Notes under the pieces: model-generated | The model's input: the letters and a program-made list of their open reading frames with translations, nothing else | Databases searched by the model: none | Told to the model about the DNA's origin: nothing | Program-made: the position numbers and the translations under genes | Source: Candidatus Saccharimonadota bacterium | GTDB taxonomy: Bacteria > Patescibacteriota > Saccharimonadia > Saccharimonadales > UBA4665 | NCBI GenBank assembly: GCA_003153395.1 | Contig: PLYP01000011.1 | Coordinates: 1-50,124, forward strand | Length of the DNA: 50,124 bases | Direction of reading: 5' to 3' | Shown here: positions 24,048 to 32,073 of the stretch, in pieces | Layout: every line of letters begins with the position of its first letter | Position numbering within the stretch: position 1 is the stretch's first letter

Positions 24048-26624
24048 ATGAGTAAGAGCGTAACAAGGTTATTTGAGCAATTTCAGCCATCCAACTACGA
24101 TTTAAAGTTGGATATAGATAAAGATTCCATGACTTTTAAGGGAACGGTGTCTATTGAAGGCAAGAAAGTTGGAAGGCCCTCCAAACGACTGACTTTTCAC
24201 CAAAAGGGCTTAAAAATATCTAGCGCTAGTATCGTTAAGCAAGACAAAAAGGGCGACGTATCGATTAATGTGCAAAGAATTAATAACCAGAATTCATTTG
24301 ATGAAGTAAGGCTTCATGCTGATCAGAACATTTATCCGGGCATCTATAAAGTTGTGATGCAGTTCAGCGGTGAAATTACCGCTCACATGCATGGCATGTA
24401 CCCTTGCAATTTTAAGTATGACGGGTTAGACAAAATGCTAATAGCAACCCAGTTTGAAAGCCATCATGCGAGAGAAGCTTTTCCATGCATTGATGAGCCT
24501 GAGGCTAAAGCAACTTTTGATTTAACTTTAATTAGTCCTGAAAATGAAGTAGTTGTGTCCAATACACCTCAAAAAAGTCAGGTCAGTAAAAACCAAAAGC
24601 TAGAAACAACTTTTGAAACTAGCCCTAAAATGTCGACTTACTTGCTAGCTTTTGTTATTGGCGAAATGCATTCCATAAGTGGTAAAACTAAAGACGGCGT
24701 AGATGTTAGTAGCTGGTCAACTGTTGCCCAACCAATTGACCATTTAAGATATGCCAATGATGAGGCTATAAAAGTTTTAGAGTTTTTTACGGATTACTTT
24801 AATACGGCTTTTCCGCTACCTAAACTTGACCAAGTCGCACTTCCAGATTTTGAAAGTTTAGCCATGGAAAACTGGGGACTTATTACGTTTAGAGAAGTAG
24901 GTCTGCTAGCCGATCCTAAGAACCGTTCATTGTCTGGCGAGCAGTTAATTACCCTAGTTATAGCTCATGAAATATCTCATCAATGGTTTGGCAATCTTGT
25001 AACAATGAAATGGTGGGATGATCTTTGGCTCAACGAAAGTTTTGCCTCAATAATGGAAAATATTGCACCCGATAAGCTGCATCCGGATTGGCAGCAGTGG
25101 GAAGACTTCGCAACTGGTAGGGTCTTAAGCTGCTCGCACCGCGATATATATAAAGATGTGCAGTCGGTAGGGGTTAAAGTCAGCCATCCAGATGAAATAA
25201 TGACACTATTTGATCCGGCAATAGTCTATGCCAAAGGTGCAAGACTTCTTAACATGCTACTTGAATATATAGGCGAAGATAATTTTAGAAACGGTTTAAA
25301 AAATTACTTTCAAAAACATAGCTACGGAAATACTTCACGAAATGATCTTTGGCAGGCGTTAAGTGAAACTAGCGGACAAGACATAGATTCGTTTATGACT
25401 CCCTGGATAGAGCAATCAGGTCAGCCATTGCTAAGAGTCAAAAGAAACGGCAACAAGCTTCATCTGTCGCAAAAAAGATTTCTCATGGACGGCGAAGATA
25501 ATAAGTCTATCTGGCCAATACCGCTATTAAGCGACCAGGAGTTGAGTTTAAAAATACTTGATAAAAAAGAGGCAGATATCGATATATCTAAAAATATTAA
25601 TCCGATACTAAATATTAATGGTAACGGACACTACATCGTTAGCTATGAAGATGAAGAGGCTAAAGCGAACGTAGCTAATAAAATTACTGAGCGAAAAATT
25701 AGCTCTATTGGACGCATTACTGCCCTAAATGACATGCTACTTCTAGCCAGAGCTAACGAACAAAAGTTAGGTGAAATGCTAGATCTCATTAATAAAAGCA
25801 GCAAAGAACCTAGAGATTCGGTATGGTCGATGTTTGCGCGTATTGTTGGTCAGGCACAAAGCTTAACGGACGGAGATATTGAGGCTGAAAAGAACATCAA
25901 GGTCTATAAAGCACGTTTGTCGAAATATTGGTTCGATAAACTAGGCTGGAGCGACAAGCCAAATGATGACCCCAATACCAAACATTTAAGAACAACCGCC
26001 ATTGCCTTAAGTATATCCGGCGAAAATCCAGATGCTATTCAAACCGCACTTAAAACATACAAAAACGCAGGGTCGGTAGAAAATATAACAGCTGATCAAA
26101 GATCGATGATAACCGGTGTAGCGGTAAGATTTGGCGAGAGTCGTTACATTGATGATTTAATTAAAGAATATGAAACCAGCCATAACCCTGACGTTCAGCA
26201 GTCTATTGCTCTAGCGCTATGCTCCACGAAGGACGCGAAAGTCGCAGAGCGGTTAATTGATTGGGGTCTTAGAAAAGACGGTCCAATAAGGCAGCAGGAT
26301 ATCACACACTGGTTTGCATATTTAATGCGTAATCATTATACAAGAGAGTTAATATGGGATTGGTTTACCAGTAGCTGGGATATGCTTGCCGACTTATTCG
26401 CAGGAGGTAAACACATGGAGGCTTTTGTTTGGTATTCCGCTGGACCCATGTCTACTAAACAGTGGCAATCTAAGTTCATCAATTTCTTTAAACCTAAACT
26501 CAGCGAACCAGGTCTCAAGCGTAATATTAATATTTCATTTAGTGAGATAGAAGCACGAGTAGAATGGCGTAATAGAGAAGAGCCACTACTCAAAAAATAT
26601 TTTAAAGAATACGCTAAAGATTAA
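24048..26624 (+). CDS. M1 family aminopeptidase
   Basis: Zinc aminopeptidase that removes N-terminal residues from peptides; 858 residues. Order: beta-rich N-terminal domain (1-~215), catalytic thermolysin-like domain with the exopeptidase motif AMENW (272-276, a GAMEN variant), HEISH (307-311) and Glu330 in WLNESFA giving HExxH-x18-E, then an all-helical ERAP1-C-like domain to the C-terminus. No signal peptide is seen, so it is probably cytosolic and useful for recycling peptides in an organism likely dependent on imported amino acids. It is divergent from nusA. Its TAA overlaps the stop codon of the convergent yraN-like gene. Confidence 0.96.
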   Translation: MSKSVTRLFEQFQPSNYDLKLDIDKDSMTFKGTVSIEGKKVGRPSKRLTFHQKGLKISSASIVKQDKKGDVSINVQRINNQNSFDEVRLHADQNIYPGIYKVVMQFSGEITAHMHGMYPCNFKYDGLDKMLIATQFESHHAREAFPCIDEPEAKATFDLTLISPENEVVVSNTPQKSQVSKNQKLETTFETSPKMSTYLLAFVIGEMHSISGKTKDGVDVSSWSTVAQPIDHLRYANDEAIKVLEFFTDYFNTAFPLPKLDQVALPDFESLAMENWGLITFREVGLLADPKNRSLSGEQLITLVIAHEISHQWFGNLVTMKWWDDLWLNESFASIMENIAPDKLHPDWQQWEDFATGRVLSCSHRDIYKDVQSVGVKVSHPDEIMTLFDPAIVYAKGARLLNMLLEYIGEDNFRNGLKNYFQKHSYGNTSRNDLWQALSETSGQDIDSFMTPWIEQSGQPLLRVKRNGNKLHLSQKRFLMDGEDNKSIWPIPLLSDQELSLKILDKKEADIDISKNINPILNINGNGHYIVSYEDEEAKANVANKITERKISSIGRITALNDMLLLARANEQKLGEMLDLINKSSKEPRDSVWSMFARIVGQAQSLTDGDIEAEKNIKVYKARLSKYWFDKLGWSDKPNDDPNTKHLRTTAIALSISGENPDAIQTALKTYKNAGSVENITADQRSMITGVAVRFGESRYIDDLIKEYETSHNPDVQQSIALALCSTKDAKVAERLIDWGLRKDGPIRQQDITHWFAYLMRNHYTRELIWDWFTSSWDMLADLFAGGKHMEAFVWYSAGPMSTKQWQSKFINFFKPKLSEPGLKRNINISFSEIEARVEWRNREEPLLKKYFKEYAKD

Positions 26625-26959
26625 GTAACATTCTCGTTAAAAGCTACGACTGTAAAAGACGGACCGGTAAGTTCTATTGTTGAGAACATATATTCCCCGC
26701 TCCATTTGCTCTCACCAAGCCATACATAAGACGCAAGATGCATTTGCTTAAGCTTAGATTCTGTAATTGTCTCAATACTCTGACTAGAAGATGAATCTTG
26801 ATATTTTATTTCTATAAAATGCATTAGCTGATCTTTTTGAGCAATAATATGAATTTTACTTTTCGCCCGACTCCAATTTTTCTCAATTATTTTAAAACCT
26901 CTCATTTCCAGATATACAGTCGCGGCTTTTTCAGTTTTTCTTTTAATTTCCGGTGGCAT
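26621..26959 (-). CDS. YraN-like (UPF0102) nuclease-fold protein, probably degenerate
   Basis: A 112-residue protein of the UPF0102/YraN type, which has a PD-(D/E)xK nuclease fold. The start KTEKAATVYLEMRGFKIIEKN fits the family pattern. The active-site strand usually reads GEIDLIA, but here it is SKIHIIA (34-40), with His37 in place of the catalytic Asp. The second half, FIEIKYQ (48-54), keeps Glu50 and Lys52. The sequence suggests loss or change of nuclease activity. It begins directly after the rnhB stop (TAAATG); rplS-rnhB-yraN is a widespread gene order, which supports the identification. Confidence 0.75.
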   Translation of the reverse strand: MPPEIKRKTEKAATVYLEMRGFKIIEKNWSRAKSKIHIIAQKDQLMHFIEIKYQDSSSSQSIETITESKLKQMHLASYVWLGESKWSGEYMFSTIELTGPSFTVVAFNENVT

Positions 26960-27526
26960 TTAAATTCCATCAATCATTAAATTGGCAATCGGCCTAAAGC
27001 TCTTGCGGTGCAGCTTACTTAATCCATATAATTTTAATTTTTCTAAATGAACCTTTGTGCCGTAACCTACGTGTTTTTCAAACCCGTAATTTGGATACTC
27101 TAGAGCCATGGCGCTCATATAATCATCGCGTGCTACTTTTGCAATAATGCTAGCTGCGCTCACACATGGAACAATATTGTCCGCCTTTATAAGTGCCGTG
27201 GCTTTTGGGTTAGCGCTAAGATAATTTAGTGATCCGTCTATAATAATTTGATCGTAACCCACTTTGATCTTGTCCAGCGCTCTTTGCATGGCAAGTGCAG
27301 TAGCTTTAGTCAGTCCAATCTTATCTATTTCTATAGCGTCAACCCAGCCGATTCCAATAGTATTTGAATTAATAGTAATTAGTTCGGCTAGAGTTTCTCT
27401 ACGCTTTTTACTCAAGAGCTTAGAATCTTTTAATCCGGGTATTTCCTTAGATAGAATTACGGCGCCTGCCACCAACGGCCCCGCCCAACAGCCTCTTCCA
27501 ACTTCATCAATGCCGACAACAATCAT
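26960..27526 (-). CDS. rnhB: Ribonuclease HII
   Basis: Removes RNA from RNA-DNA hybrids and single ribonucleotides from DNA; 188 residues. The four acidic metal ligands are visible: Asp7 and Glu8 in GIDEVGRG, Asp97 in IIIDGS and Asp116 in KADN. ASIIAKVARDDYM is the usual following helix. ATG 27526 is exactly 6 bases after an extended -10 box (TGATACAAT), so a leaderless transcript independent of rplS is possible. It also lies 35 bases after rplS. Confidence 0.96.
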   Translation of the reverse strand: MIVVGIDEVGRGCWAGPLVAGAVILSKEIPGLKDSKLLSKKRRETLAELITINSNTIGIGWVDAIEIDKIGLTKATALAMQRALDKIKVGYDQIIIDGSLNYLSANPKATALIKADNIVPCVSAASIIAKVARDDYMSAMALEYPNYGFEKHVGYGTKVHLEKLKLYGLSKLHRKSFRPIANLMIDGI

Positions 27527-27532
27527 CTACTA

Positions 27533-27541
27533 ATTGTATCA
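27533..27541 (-). promoter_or_regulatory. Extended -10 of rnhB
   Basis: TGA-TACAAT on the minus strand, 6 bases before the rnhB ATG, predicting +1 at the A of ATG. No clear -35. Confidence 0.5.
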
Positions 27542-27561
27542 GCGTTGATATTGATCTAAAT

Positions 27562-28089
27562 TTAAGAGCCGGCTTGCTCTTGGTGCCTAGCTTCAACTTC
27601 TGCAGCTTTGGCGGCTAGTTCAGCTTCTTCTTTGGCTTTTTCTTCAGCTTTGGCTGCTACTTCTTTAGCCGTCTGCTCTCTAAGCTTATGCTCTTCGTCT
27701 TCGGCTGAGGAATCAATCACTGTATTTACCGCTTCTCGATCAAACTCTACACCAGTCATTCTTGCAGATTTACCAGTTCGGCTTCGCATATAGCTTAAGT
27801 AATTTCGGCGGACTTTGCTTCGTTTGGTGATTTCTACTTTTACAATCAGTGGACTATGCAGCAAAAAACTTTTTTCTACACCTACCCCGCTGGCTATTCG
27901 TCTGACGGTAATCCGGCTAGTATGGCTGTTCTTTCGGTCGGTTCGAATAACCAGTCCTTGAAAAATCTGTATACGCTCTTTACTACCTTCACGTATTTTT
28001 TGATGTACTTTTACGGTGTCGCCGCTGTGTACATCGACAACTGAAGGCTTCTTGTAGGAGTCGTTAATTTTAGAAATAATACTCTGCAT
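27562..28089 (-). CDS. rplS: 50S ribosomal protein bL19 with long C-terminal extension
   Basis: Ribosomal protein at the 30S-50S interface. The first ~115 residues form the bL19 core: VDVHSGDTVKVHQKI, RIQIFQGLVIR, ITVRRIASGVGVEKSF, VEITKRSKVRRNYLSYMR. The usual length is about 115-120, but this one has 175. The extra ~55 residues are Ala/Glu/Lys-rich and almost surely helical (KEVAAKAEEKAKEEAELAAK). The promoter TTGCAA-17-TAAAGT leaves about 3 bases of leader, which is notable for a highly expressed ribosomal gene. It leads the rplS-rnhB-yraN cluster. Confidence 0.96.
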   Translation of the reverse strand: MQSIISKINDSYKKPSVVDVHSGDTVKVHQKIREGSKERIQIFQGLVIRTDRKNSHTSRITVRRIASGVGVEKSFLLHSPLIVKVEITKRSKVRRNYLSYMRSRTGKSARMTGVEFDREAVNTVIDSSAEDEEHKLREQTAKEVAAKAEEKAKEEAELAAKAAEVEARHQEQAGS

Positions 28090-28098
28090 ATCTGGTAA

Positions 28099-28127
28099 AC
28101 TTTACACCATTTCATCTGTTATTGCAA
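28099..28127 (-). promoter_or_regulatory. rplS promoter
   Basis: Minus strand -35 TTGCAA (28122-28127), 17-base spacer, -10 TAAAGT (28099-28104), 9 bases to the ATG. Confidence 0.65.
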
Positions 28128-28185
28128 CTGTTACATGTAAGGACTTTGGGTTAACGTCATTTGATTCGAATCTGGCCTGAAGCGC

Positions 28186-28217
28186 AATTTGCAAATTATT
28201 ATAACTAATGATATATT
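28186..28217 (+). promoter_or_regulatory. Promoter with overlapping 12-base palindrome (237-aa gene)
   Basis: -35 TTGCAA (28189-28194), 17-base spacer ending in TGA, -10 TATATT (28212-28217), 9 bases to ATG 28227. The -35 box is the centre of a perfect palindrome AATTTGCAAATT (28186-28197), a possible operator. A second palindrome GATTCGAATC is at 28163-28172 in the same divergent intergenic region. Confidence 0.6.
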
Positions 28218-28226
28218 AACTTTTAA

Positions 28227-28940
28227 ATGAGTGTGTGCGTAGCTGAACTAGTTGAAGAATACCCTCAAATAGCAGAGGGTGTATTCGGTAGTTTAGACGG
28301 TGCCTTAAATAAAGTTCTACCCGGAATCAAAACACCTGAACGTTACGAAGAAATTGGAGAAGTCGGCCTGGCACTTGTGGTCGGAAGAGATAGTCCTTTA
28401 AGTCAATATAACCCGTTTAATCCAAGAACTTTAAGGATGTTATCCTTTATGGCGGATAATCGCCTTACGCACCCTGGTGCTTGGGATCCAAAAGCAACTG
28501 ATGAAGAACTACTTGGCGGCACTATCCCCGAAGGTATGGGTAGATTTACGGCATTTGCTCTAGCAAAAATTAATGCCATGGCAGATTCGGGTCGTCCTAA
28601 CCTGACGAGTCACGAAGTCAGAGGTATAAGCATTGCACCTGGTAAAGTAGGTTTCGCCGGCGGTGTTTATCTTGCACGTTCGCTTGTGGGTGTAAGTGGT
28701 TTATGGGAAGTGCATGACCATGTTTCGGCAGGAATATTCACTAATGAAATGGTTAGAGCATCGACCGGAGAGGTTACTCCAACCAGAACTGACGATGAGC
28801 TAGCGGAAATTATAGAACCTCTTTTTGAAAGAGTGACATTCCTTCACGAAGGTGTTTCGGCGGATGATTTAAGCCGTGGAGACGTGAAGGTACTATTAGA
28901 AAAAATTGATAAAGAAATCATGCCCAATTATGATGACTGA
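28227..28940 (+). CDS. Hypothetical protein, 237 aa
   Basis: Not recognised. Soluble-looking, acidic at both ends, with no membrane segment. Readable segments include RYEEIGEVGLALVVGRDSP, NPFNPRTLRMLSFM, an SHEVRGISIAPGKVGFAGG stretch (about 130-148) and an acidic C-terminus ending MPNYDD. It has its own promoter, divergent from rplS, and a leader of about 3 bases. It ends in TGA and is convergent with the PilB-like gene across 55 bases. A weak AT-rich inverted repeat (TTAGAA/TTCTAA) follows the stop. No function can be suggested. Confidence 0.75.
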   Translation: MSVCVAELVEEYPQIAEGVFGSLDGALNKVLPGIKTPERYEEIGEVGLALVVGRDSPLSQYNPFNPRTLRMLSFMADNRLTHPGAWDPKATDEELLGGTIPEGMGRFTAFALAKINAMADSGRPNLTSHEVRGISIAPGKVGFAGGVYLARSLVGVSGLWEVHDHVSAGIFTNEMVRASTGEVTPTRTDDELAEIIEPLFERVTFLHEGVSADDLSRGDVKVLLEKIDKEIMPNYDD

Positions 28941-28995
28941 GTTAGAAAACCTATTGTTCTAAAACTCGACCCATAACACTGGATCTATCTACAAA

Positions 28996-30603
28996 CTAGT
29001 CAAGAACTCTATATAGTTCATCGAAAGAAGTTTCCCCAGCGATAACCTTTAACATAGCATCCTGCTTGATCGTAAGCATTCCGCCTTCAACGGCTAATGC
29101 TTCTATGGTTTGGGCAGAAATTACAGAAGTGTGACTTTCTAATAACTGCCTGACTTTGTCCGTCATGGTAAATTGCTCTCGGATAGCAATTTGGCCTTCG
29201 TAGCCGTATGGATTGTCGTCACTACTGCCGGCCTTATATAACTGCAAGTTTTCTAAATTAGGTTTTTCGACATTTGGAGGGAAGGTGTCTAGTACGTCAT
29301 TGATTTTTTTCCAGTCATCTTCAGACGGGCTGTATGCCTGCTTGGTATTATTGTCTAACTTACGTAACAGTCGTTGAGCCATAACAAGTCTAATGGCGGA
29401 AATAAAAAGCGGGTTTTGCCCTATAATGTCCGCAATCCTGGTAAGTGAAGCTGCGGCCGAGCTGGCGTGGAAAGTTGCCAGTACTAAATGTCCGGTTAAG
29501 GCTGCTTGGAGAGCGGTTTTGGCTGTGTCCATATCTCTGATCTCTCCGATCATTACTATATCCGGATCAAGTCTAAGCACTGCTCGTAGTTTGTCGGCGA
29601 AGCTGTCATCATTCCCACCCTCCGAGGTATGAACAGATATCTGGGTTATTCCAGGAAACTGAAACTCTACTGGATCTTCAATCGTTATAATCTTACGTTC
29701 ATCAGTGTTTAGGGTATTTAACATTGAGTAAAGGGTTGTAGTTTTACCTGATCCTGTAGGACCTACAGCCATAACCAGCCCGGTGGGCTTAGCAATAATT
29801 CCGTCGACTACCTTTCTTTCACTATCCGTCAGTCCTAGTCGGTCTAACGTATACATGTCCTTATTCATGTTAAACAGCCTCATCACTACGTCCATGCCGT
29901 TTATTGTAGGAACAGTTTCAAGGCGCACATTTACATCTACTTCATTGCCGTCAGCCATAGTAACTTTTTGGGCTATATGCCCCTGTTGGGCTTCGTTAGC
30001 AGCAGTAGATACATTACCGGCAGATGCAATCGCAGAAATTAGCACGCGGTATTTGTCTTGCTGCAACCGCGCAACAGGATGAAGTACGCCATCTATCCTG
30101 AGCCTGATTCGTATATCTGCCACTTGCGTTTCAACATGAATATCTGAAGCATTAAGCCTATGCGCTTGGCTTACTAAATATGCCAACATGTCATCAGCTT
30201 GAACCTGTTGCAGCATTTCAGATATGCGATTTATCTGATCATCTCCTTTGCCACCAGTAATAGAGATGTCTTCATACACTACCTGTTTTGGCGGATCATA
30301 CAAATGTATATATTCCCTGTAACCGACGTCAGAAATTATGGCAAAATTGACTCTAAAGTCAGCAAAACGTTTCTGTAATTCAGACATCGTCTGCTGGGAA
30401 GTTGTAGTAGTTATTCCAAACAACAGGTTACTTTGGCTGTCATTTAACGGTATAACTTTTAGATTATATAGTTCATCGTTAGATAGAACTTCTCTGTATA
30501 ACGTTTTAGGGTTAATCTGTGATGTGTCTACATAATCCAGCCCCAGCACGCTTGCTCGGTGCTGAGTAGATTGTTCTTCATCGAATCTCGCGTCCTGACT
30601 CAT
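28996..30603 (-). CDS. pilB: Type IV pilus assembly / type II secretion ATPase (PilB/GspE family)
   Basis: Hexameric ATPase that powers pilus extension or pseudopilus assembly at the cytoplasmic face; 535 residues. It has an N-terminal MshEN-like domain (1-~105), the PAS-like NTD2 (about 130-240, ASDIHVETQ), Walker A GPTGSGKT (281-288), the Asp box DPVEFQFPG (310-318), Walker B DIVMIGEIRD (348-357) and His box TGHLVLATFHA (370-380). The tetracysteine zinc site common in PilB/GspE is not seen. No other pilus gene is in the window, so PilB versus GspE is not decided. The -10 TATACT is 8 bases before the ATG; the gene is divergent from trmH. Confidence 0.92.
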   Translation of the reverse strand: MSQDARFDEEQSTQHRASVLGLDYVDTSQINPKTLYREVLSNDELYNLKVIPLNDSQSNLLFGITTTTSQQTMSELQKRFADFRVNFAIISDVGYREYIHLYDPPKQVVYEDISITGGKGDDQINRISEMLQQVQADDMLAYLVSQAHRLNASDIHVETQVADIRIRLRIDGVLHPVARLQQDKYRVLISAIASAGNVSTAANEAQQGHIAQKVTMADGNEVDVNVRLETVPTINGMDVVMRLFNMNKDMYTLDRLGLTDSERKVVDGIIAKPTGLVMAVGPTGSGKTTTLYSMLNTLNTDERKIITIEDPVEFQFPGITQISVHTSEGGNDDSFADKLRAVLRLDPDIVMIGEIRDMDTAKTALQAALTGHLVLATFHASSAAASLTRIADIIGQNPLFISAIRLVMAQRLLRKLDNNTKQAYSPSEDDWKKINDVLDTFPPNVEKPNLENLQLYKAGSSDDNPYGYEGQIAIREQFTMTDKVRQLLESHTSVISAQTIEALAVEGGMLTIKQDAMLKVIAGETSFDELYRVLD

Positions 30604-30611
30604 ATCTAAAT

Positions 30612-30617
30612 AGTATA
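30612..30617 (-). promoter_or_regulatory. -10 box of the PilB-like gene
   Basis: TATACT on the minus strand, 8 bases before ATG 30603. It faces the trmH -10 about 22 bases away, so the two promoters overlap back to back. Confidence 0.5.
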
Positions 30618-30639
30618 AAGCATAAGCATGCTCCTAAGG

Positions 30640-30645
30640 TATAGT
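30640..30645 (+). promoter_or_regulatory. -10 box of the TrmH-family gene
   Basis: TATAGT, 9 bases before ATG 30655. An ATG at 30628 is in frame but lies upstream of this box and would add unconserved residues, so 30655 is preferred. Confidence 0.5.
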
Positions 30646-30654
30646 GTAAATTAC

Positions 30655-31152
30655 ATGAGACAGATTGTTGTTATTGCAGATAATTTGCGCAGTACCTTTA
30701 ACGTAGGCTCTTTGCTGAGAACCGCTGAAGGACTGGCCGTTAGCAAAGTTTATCTATGTGGCTATACGCCTTATCCAAAGAGTAAGCATGATCAAAGACT
30801 GCCATATATATCCGAAAAAATAGATAAGCAGATACATAAAACTGCCTTAGGCGCAGAAAGATTAATTTCCGTTGAGCATGAAGACAAAATAGAAAATGTA
30901 TTAAACAAGTTAAAAGATGATTCCTACACAGTACTGGCACTCGAGCAAAGCAATAAGTCGATCATGCTAAATGAATATGTACCGACTGAGAAAATTGCTA
31001 TAGTCCTTGGCAATGAAGTGGATGGAATTCAAGAGTCTACGCTTAAGCTATGTGACGGAGTTTTAGAAATTCCAATGTTAGGTAGCAAAGAATCTTATAA
31101 CGTTATCCAAGCGGCGGCGATGGCCTTATTCCACATTAGATTTTCTCCATAG
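30655..31152 (+). CDS. TrmH/SpoU family RNA 2'-O-methyltransferase
   Basis: SPOUT-class (trefoil-knot) methyltransferase that ribose-methylates tRNA or rRNA; 165 residues from ATG 30655. Motif 1 is IADNLRSTFNVGSLLRTAE near the start, motif 2 is IAIVLGNEVDGI and motif 3 is LEIPMLGSKESYNVIQAAAM. In motif 3 the usual SLNVSVA reads SYNVIQA. The early position of motif 1 supports the chosen start. There is no N-terminal RNA-binding extension, so it is the short single-domain type; the target nucleotide cannot be told. The CAP-domain gene follows after 40 bases with its own promoter. Confidence 0.9.
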   Translation: MRQIVVIADNLRSTFNVGSLLRTAEGLAVSKVYLCGYTPYPKSKHDQRLPYISEKIDKQIHKTALGAERLISVEHEDKIENVLNKLKDDSYTVLALEQSNKSIMLNEYVPTEKIAIVLGNEVDGIQESTLKLCDGVLEIPMLGSKESYNVIQAAAMALFHIRFSP

Positions 31153-31158
31153 CACTTA

Positions 31159-31167
31159 TGCTATAAT
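31159..31167 (+). promoter_or_regulatory. Extended -10 promoter of the CAP-domain gene
   Basis: TGC-TATAAT, predicting +1 near 31174 and a 19-base A-rich leader without a Shine-Dalgarno site. Confidence 0.6.
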
Positions 31168-31192
31168 ATATTCACTAAACTAAAACAAATAT

Positions 31193-32068
31193 ATGTCCCT
31201 AACGCAGTCAAAAAAACCCAAATCTTATCTTAGAAAACGCCAAGGCGCACATCATCGTCAAAATAAGCGCTATGTTAAAACGTATTGGCCATACTTACCA
31301 ATGCTCGTGATTGTGTTCCTAGGAATAGGTATTAATAGCTTCTTATCTCATAGATCATCAGTCTTGGGTTCTGAATCTAATTTTTCGGTTGCTAGCTTAC
31401 TACAGTCTACTAACTCTTTTAGATCAGCAGATAATGTCCAAACGTTAGTAGAGAATACGTCCCTAGATAGCGCTGCACAGAATAAAGCTCAGGACATGGT
31501 TGCTGGTAATTATTGGGCACATGTAAGTCCAACCGGTAAGTCGCCATTGTCCTTTATAGCTAGTAGCGGGTATCTGTACCAGTTAACAGGCGAAAATCTG
31601 GCCTATGGATTTAGTGACTATAAGCAAGTATTAAACGCCTGGATGAACAGTCCTGAGCACCGAGCTAATATGCTAAACAGTAGCTATTCAAACATTGGAT
31701 TCGGAATCGCTCAAAGCCCCAACTACCAGGGAAAGGGTCCGAAAGTAATTGTAGTTGCGGAATTTGGTCAGCCTGTAGGCGCAGCAGCATCAGGCCAGCC
31801 AGTAAACTCTAATTTATCCGCTTCAACTGTAGTTCCAGTTTCTCGAATCCAAGCATTATCTGGAGCCTCGGTCTGGTTAGTAGCTGCGATAACTTTAATT
31901 AGTTTTGCTGCAGTTGTAGCAATATTTATCCGCCACGGTTTGGCTTTTAAGAGACTGGCTTACGAAAGTGAGGCATTTATTTCGCATCATCCACTACTCG
32001 ATATAGTCTTAGTTATGATTTGTACGACAGGAGTAATTCTGACTCGAACCGTCGGCATTATTAGCTAG
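31193..32068 (+). CDS. Membrane-anchored CAP (SCP/PR1-like) domain protein
   Basis: A 291-residue protein with a basic cytoplasmic N-terminus (KSYLRKRQGAHHRQNKR), a membrane helix (about 34-51), an extracytoplasmic CAP domain (about 65-195), and two more hydrophobic helices (about 227-246 and 270-288). The canonical CAP cleft residues are all present: His110 (WAHVSP), Glu134 (GENLAYG), and Glu155 with His156 (SPEHRANML). Bacterial CAP proteins have varied and mostly unknown roles. In a host-associated CPR bacterium a surface role is plausible but is inference. It is convergent with dnaE, with only 5 bases between stops. Confidence 0.93.
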   Translation: MSLTQSKKPKSYLRKRQGAHHRQNKRYVKTYWPYLPMLVIVFLGIGINSFLSHRSSVLGSESNFSVASLLQSTNSFRSADNVQTLVENTSLDSAAQNKAQDMVAGNYWAHVSPTGKSPLSFIASSGYLYQLTGENLAYGFSDYKQVLNAWMNSPEHRANMLNSSYSNIGFGIAQSPNYQGKGPKVIVVAEFGQPVGAAASGQPVNSNLSASTVVPVSRIQALSGASVWLVAAITLISFAAVVAIFIRHGLAFKRLAYESEAFISHHPLLDIVLVMICTTGVILTRTVGIIS

Positions 32069-32073
32069 AAATA

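Noticed and set aside
28130-28200. tRNA-like GATTCGAATC that resembles a T-loop
   Set aside because: No acceptor, anticodon or D-arm pairing can be built around it on either strand; it is a simple palindrome.
28941-28995. Possible bidirectional terminator between the 237-aa gene and pilB
   Set aside because: The only inverted repeat (TTAGAA/TTCTAA) is 6 bp, AT-only at the ends, with a 9-base loop and no U-run.
30628-30654. Longer TrmH-family protein from ATG 30628
   Set aside because: The -10 box lies after this codon and the family motif 1 normally begins close to the N-terminus.
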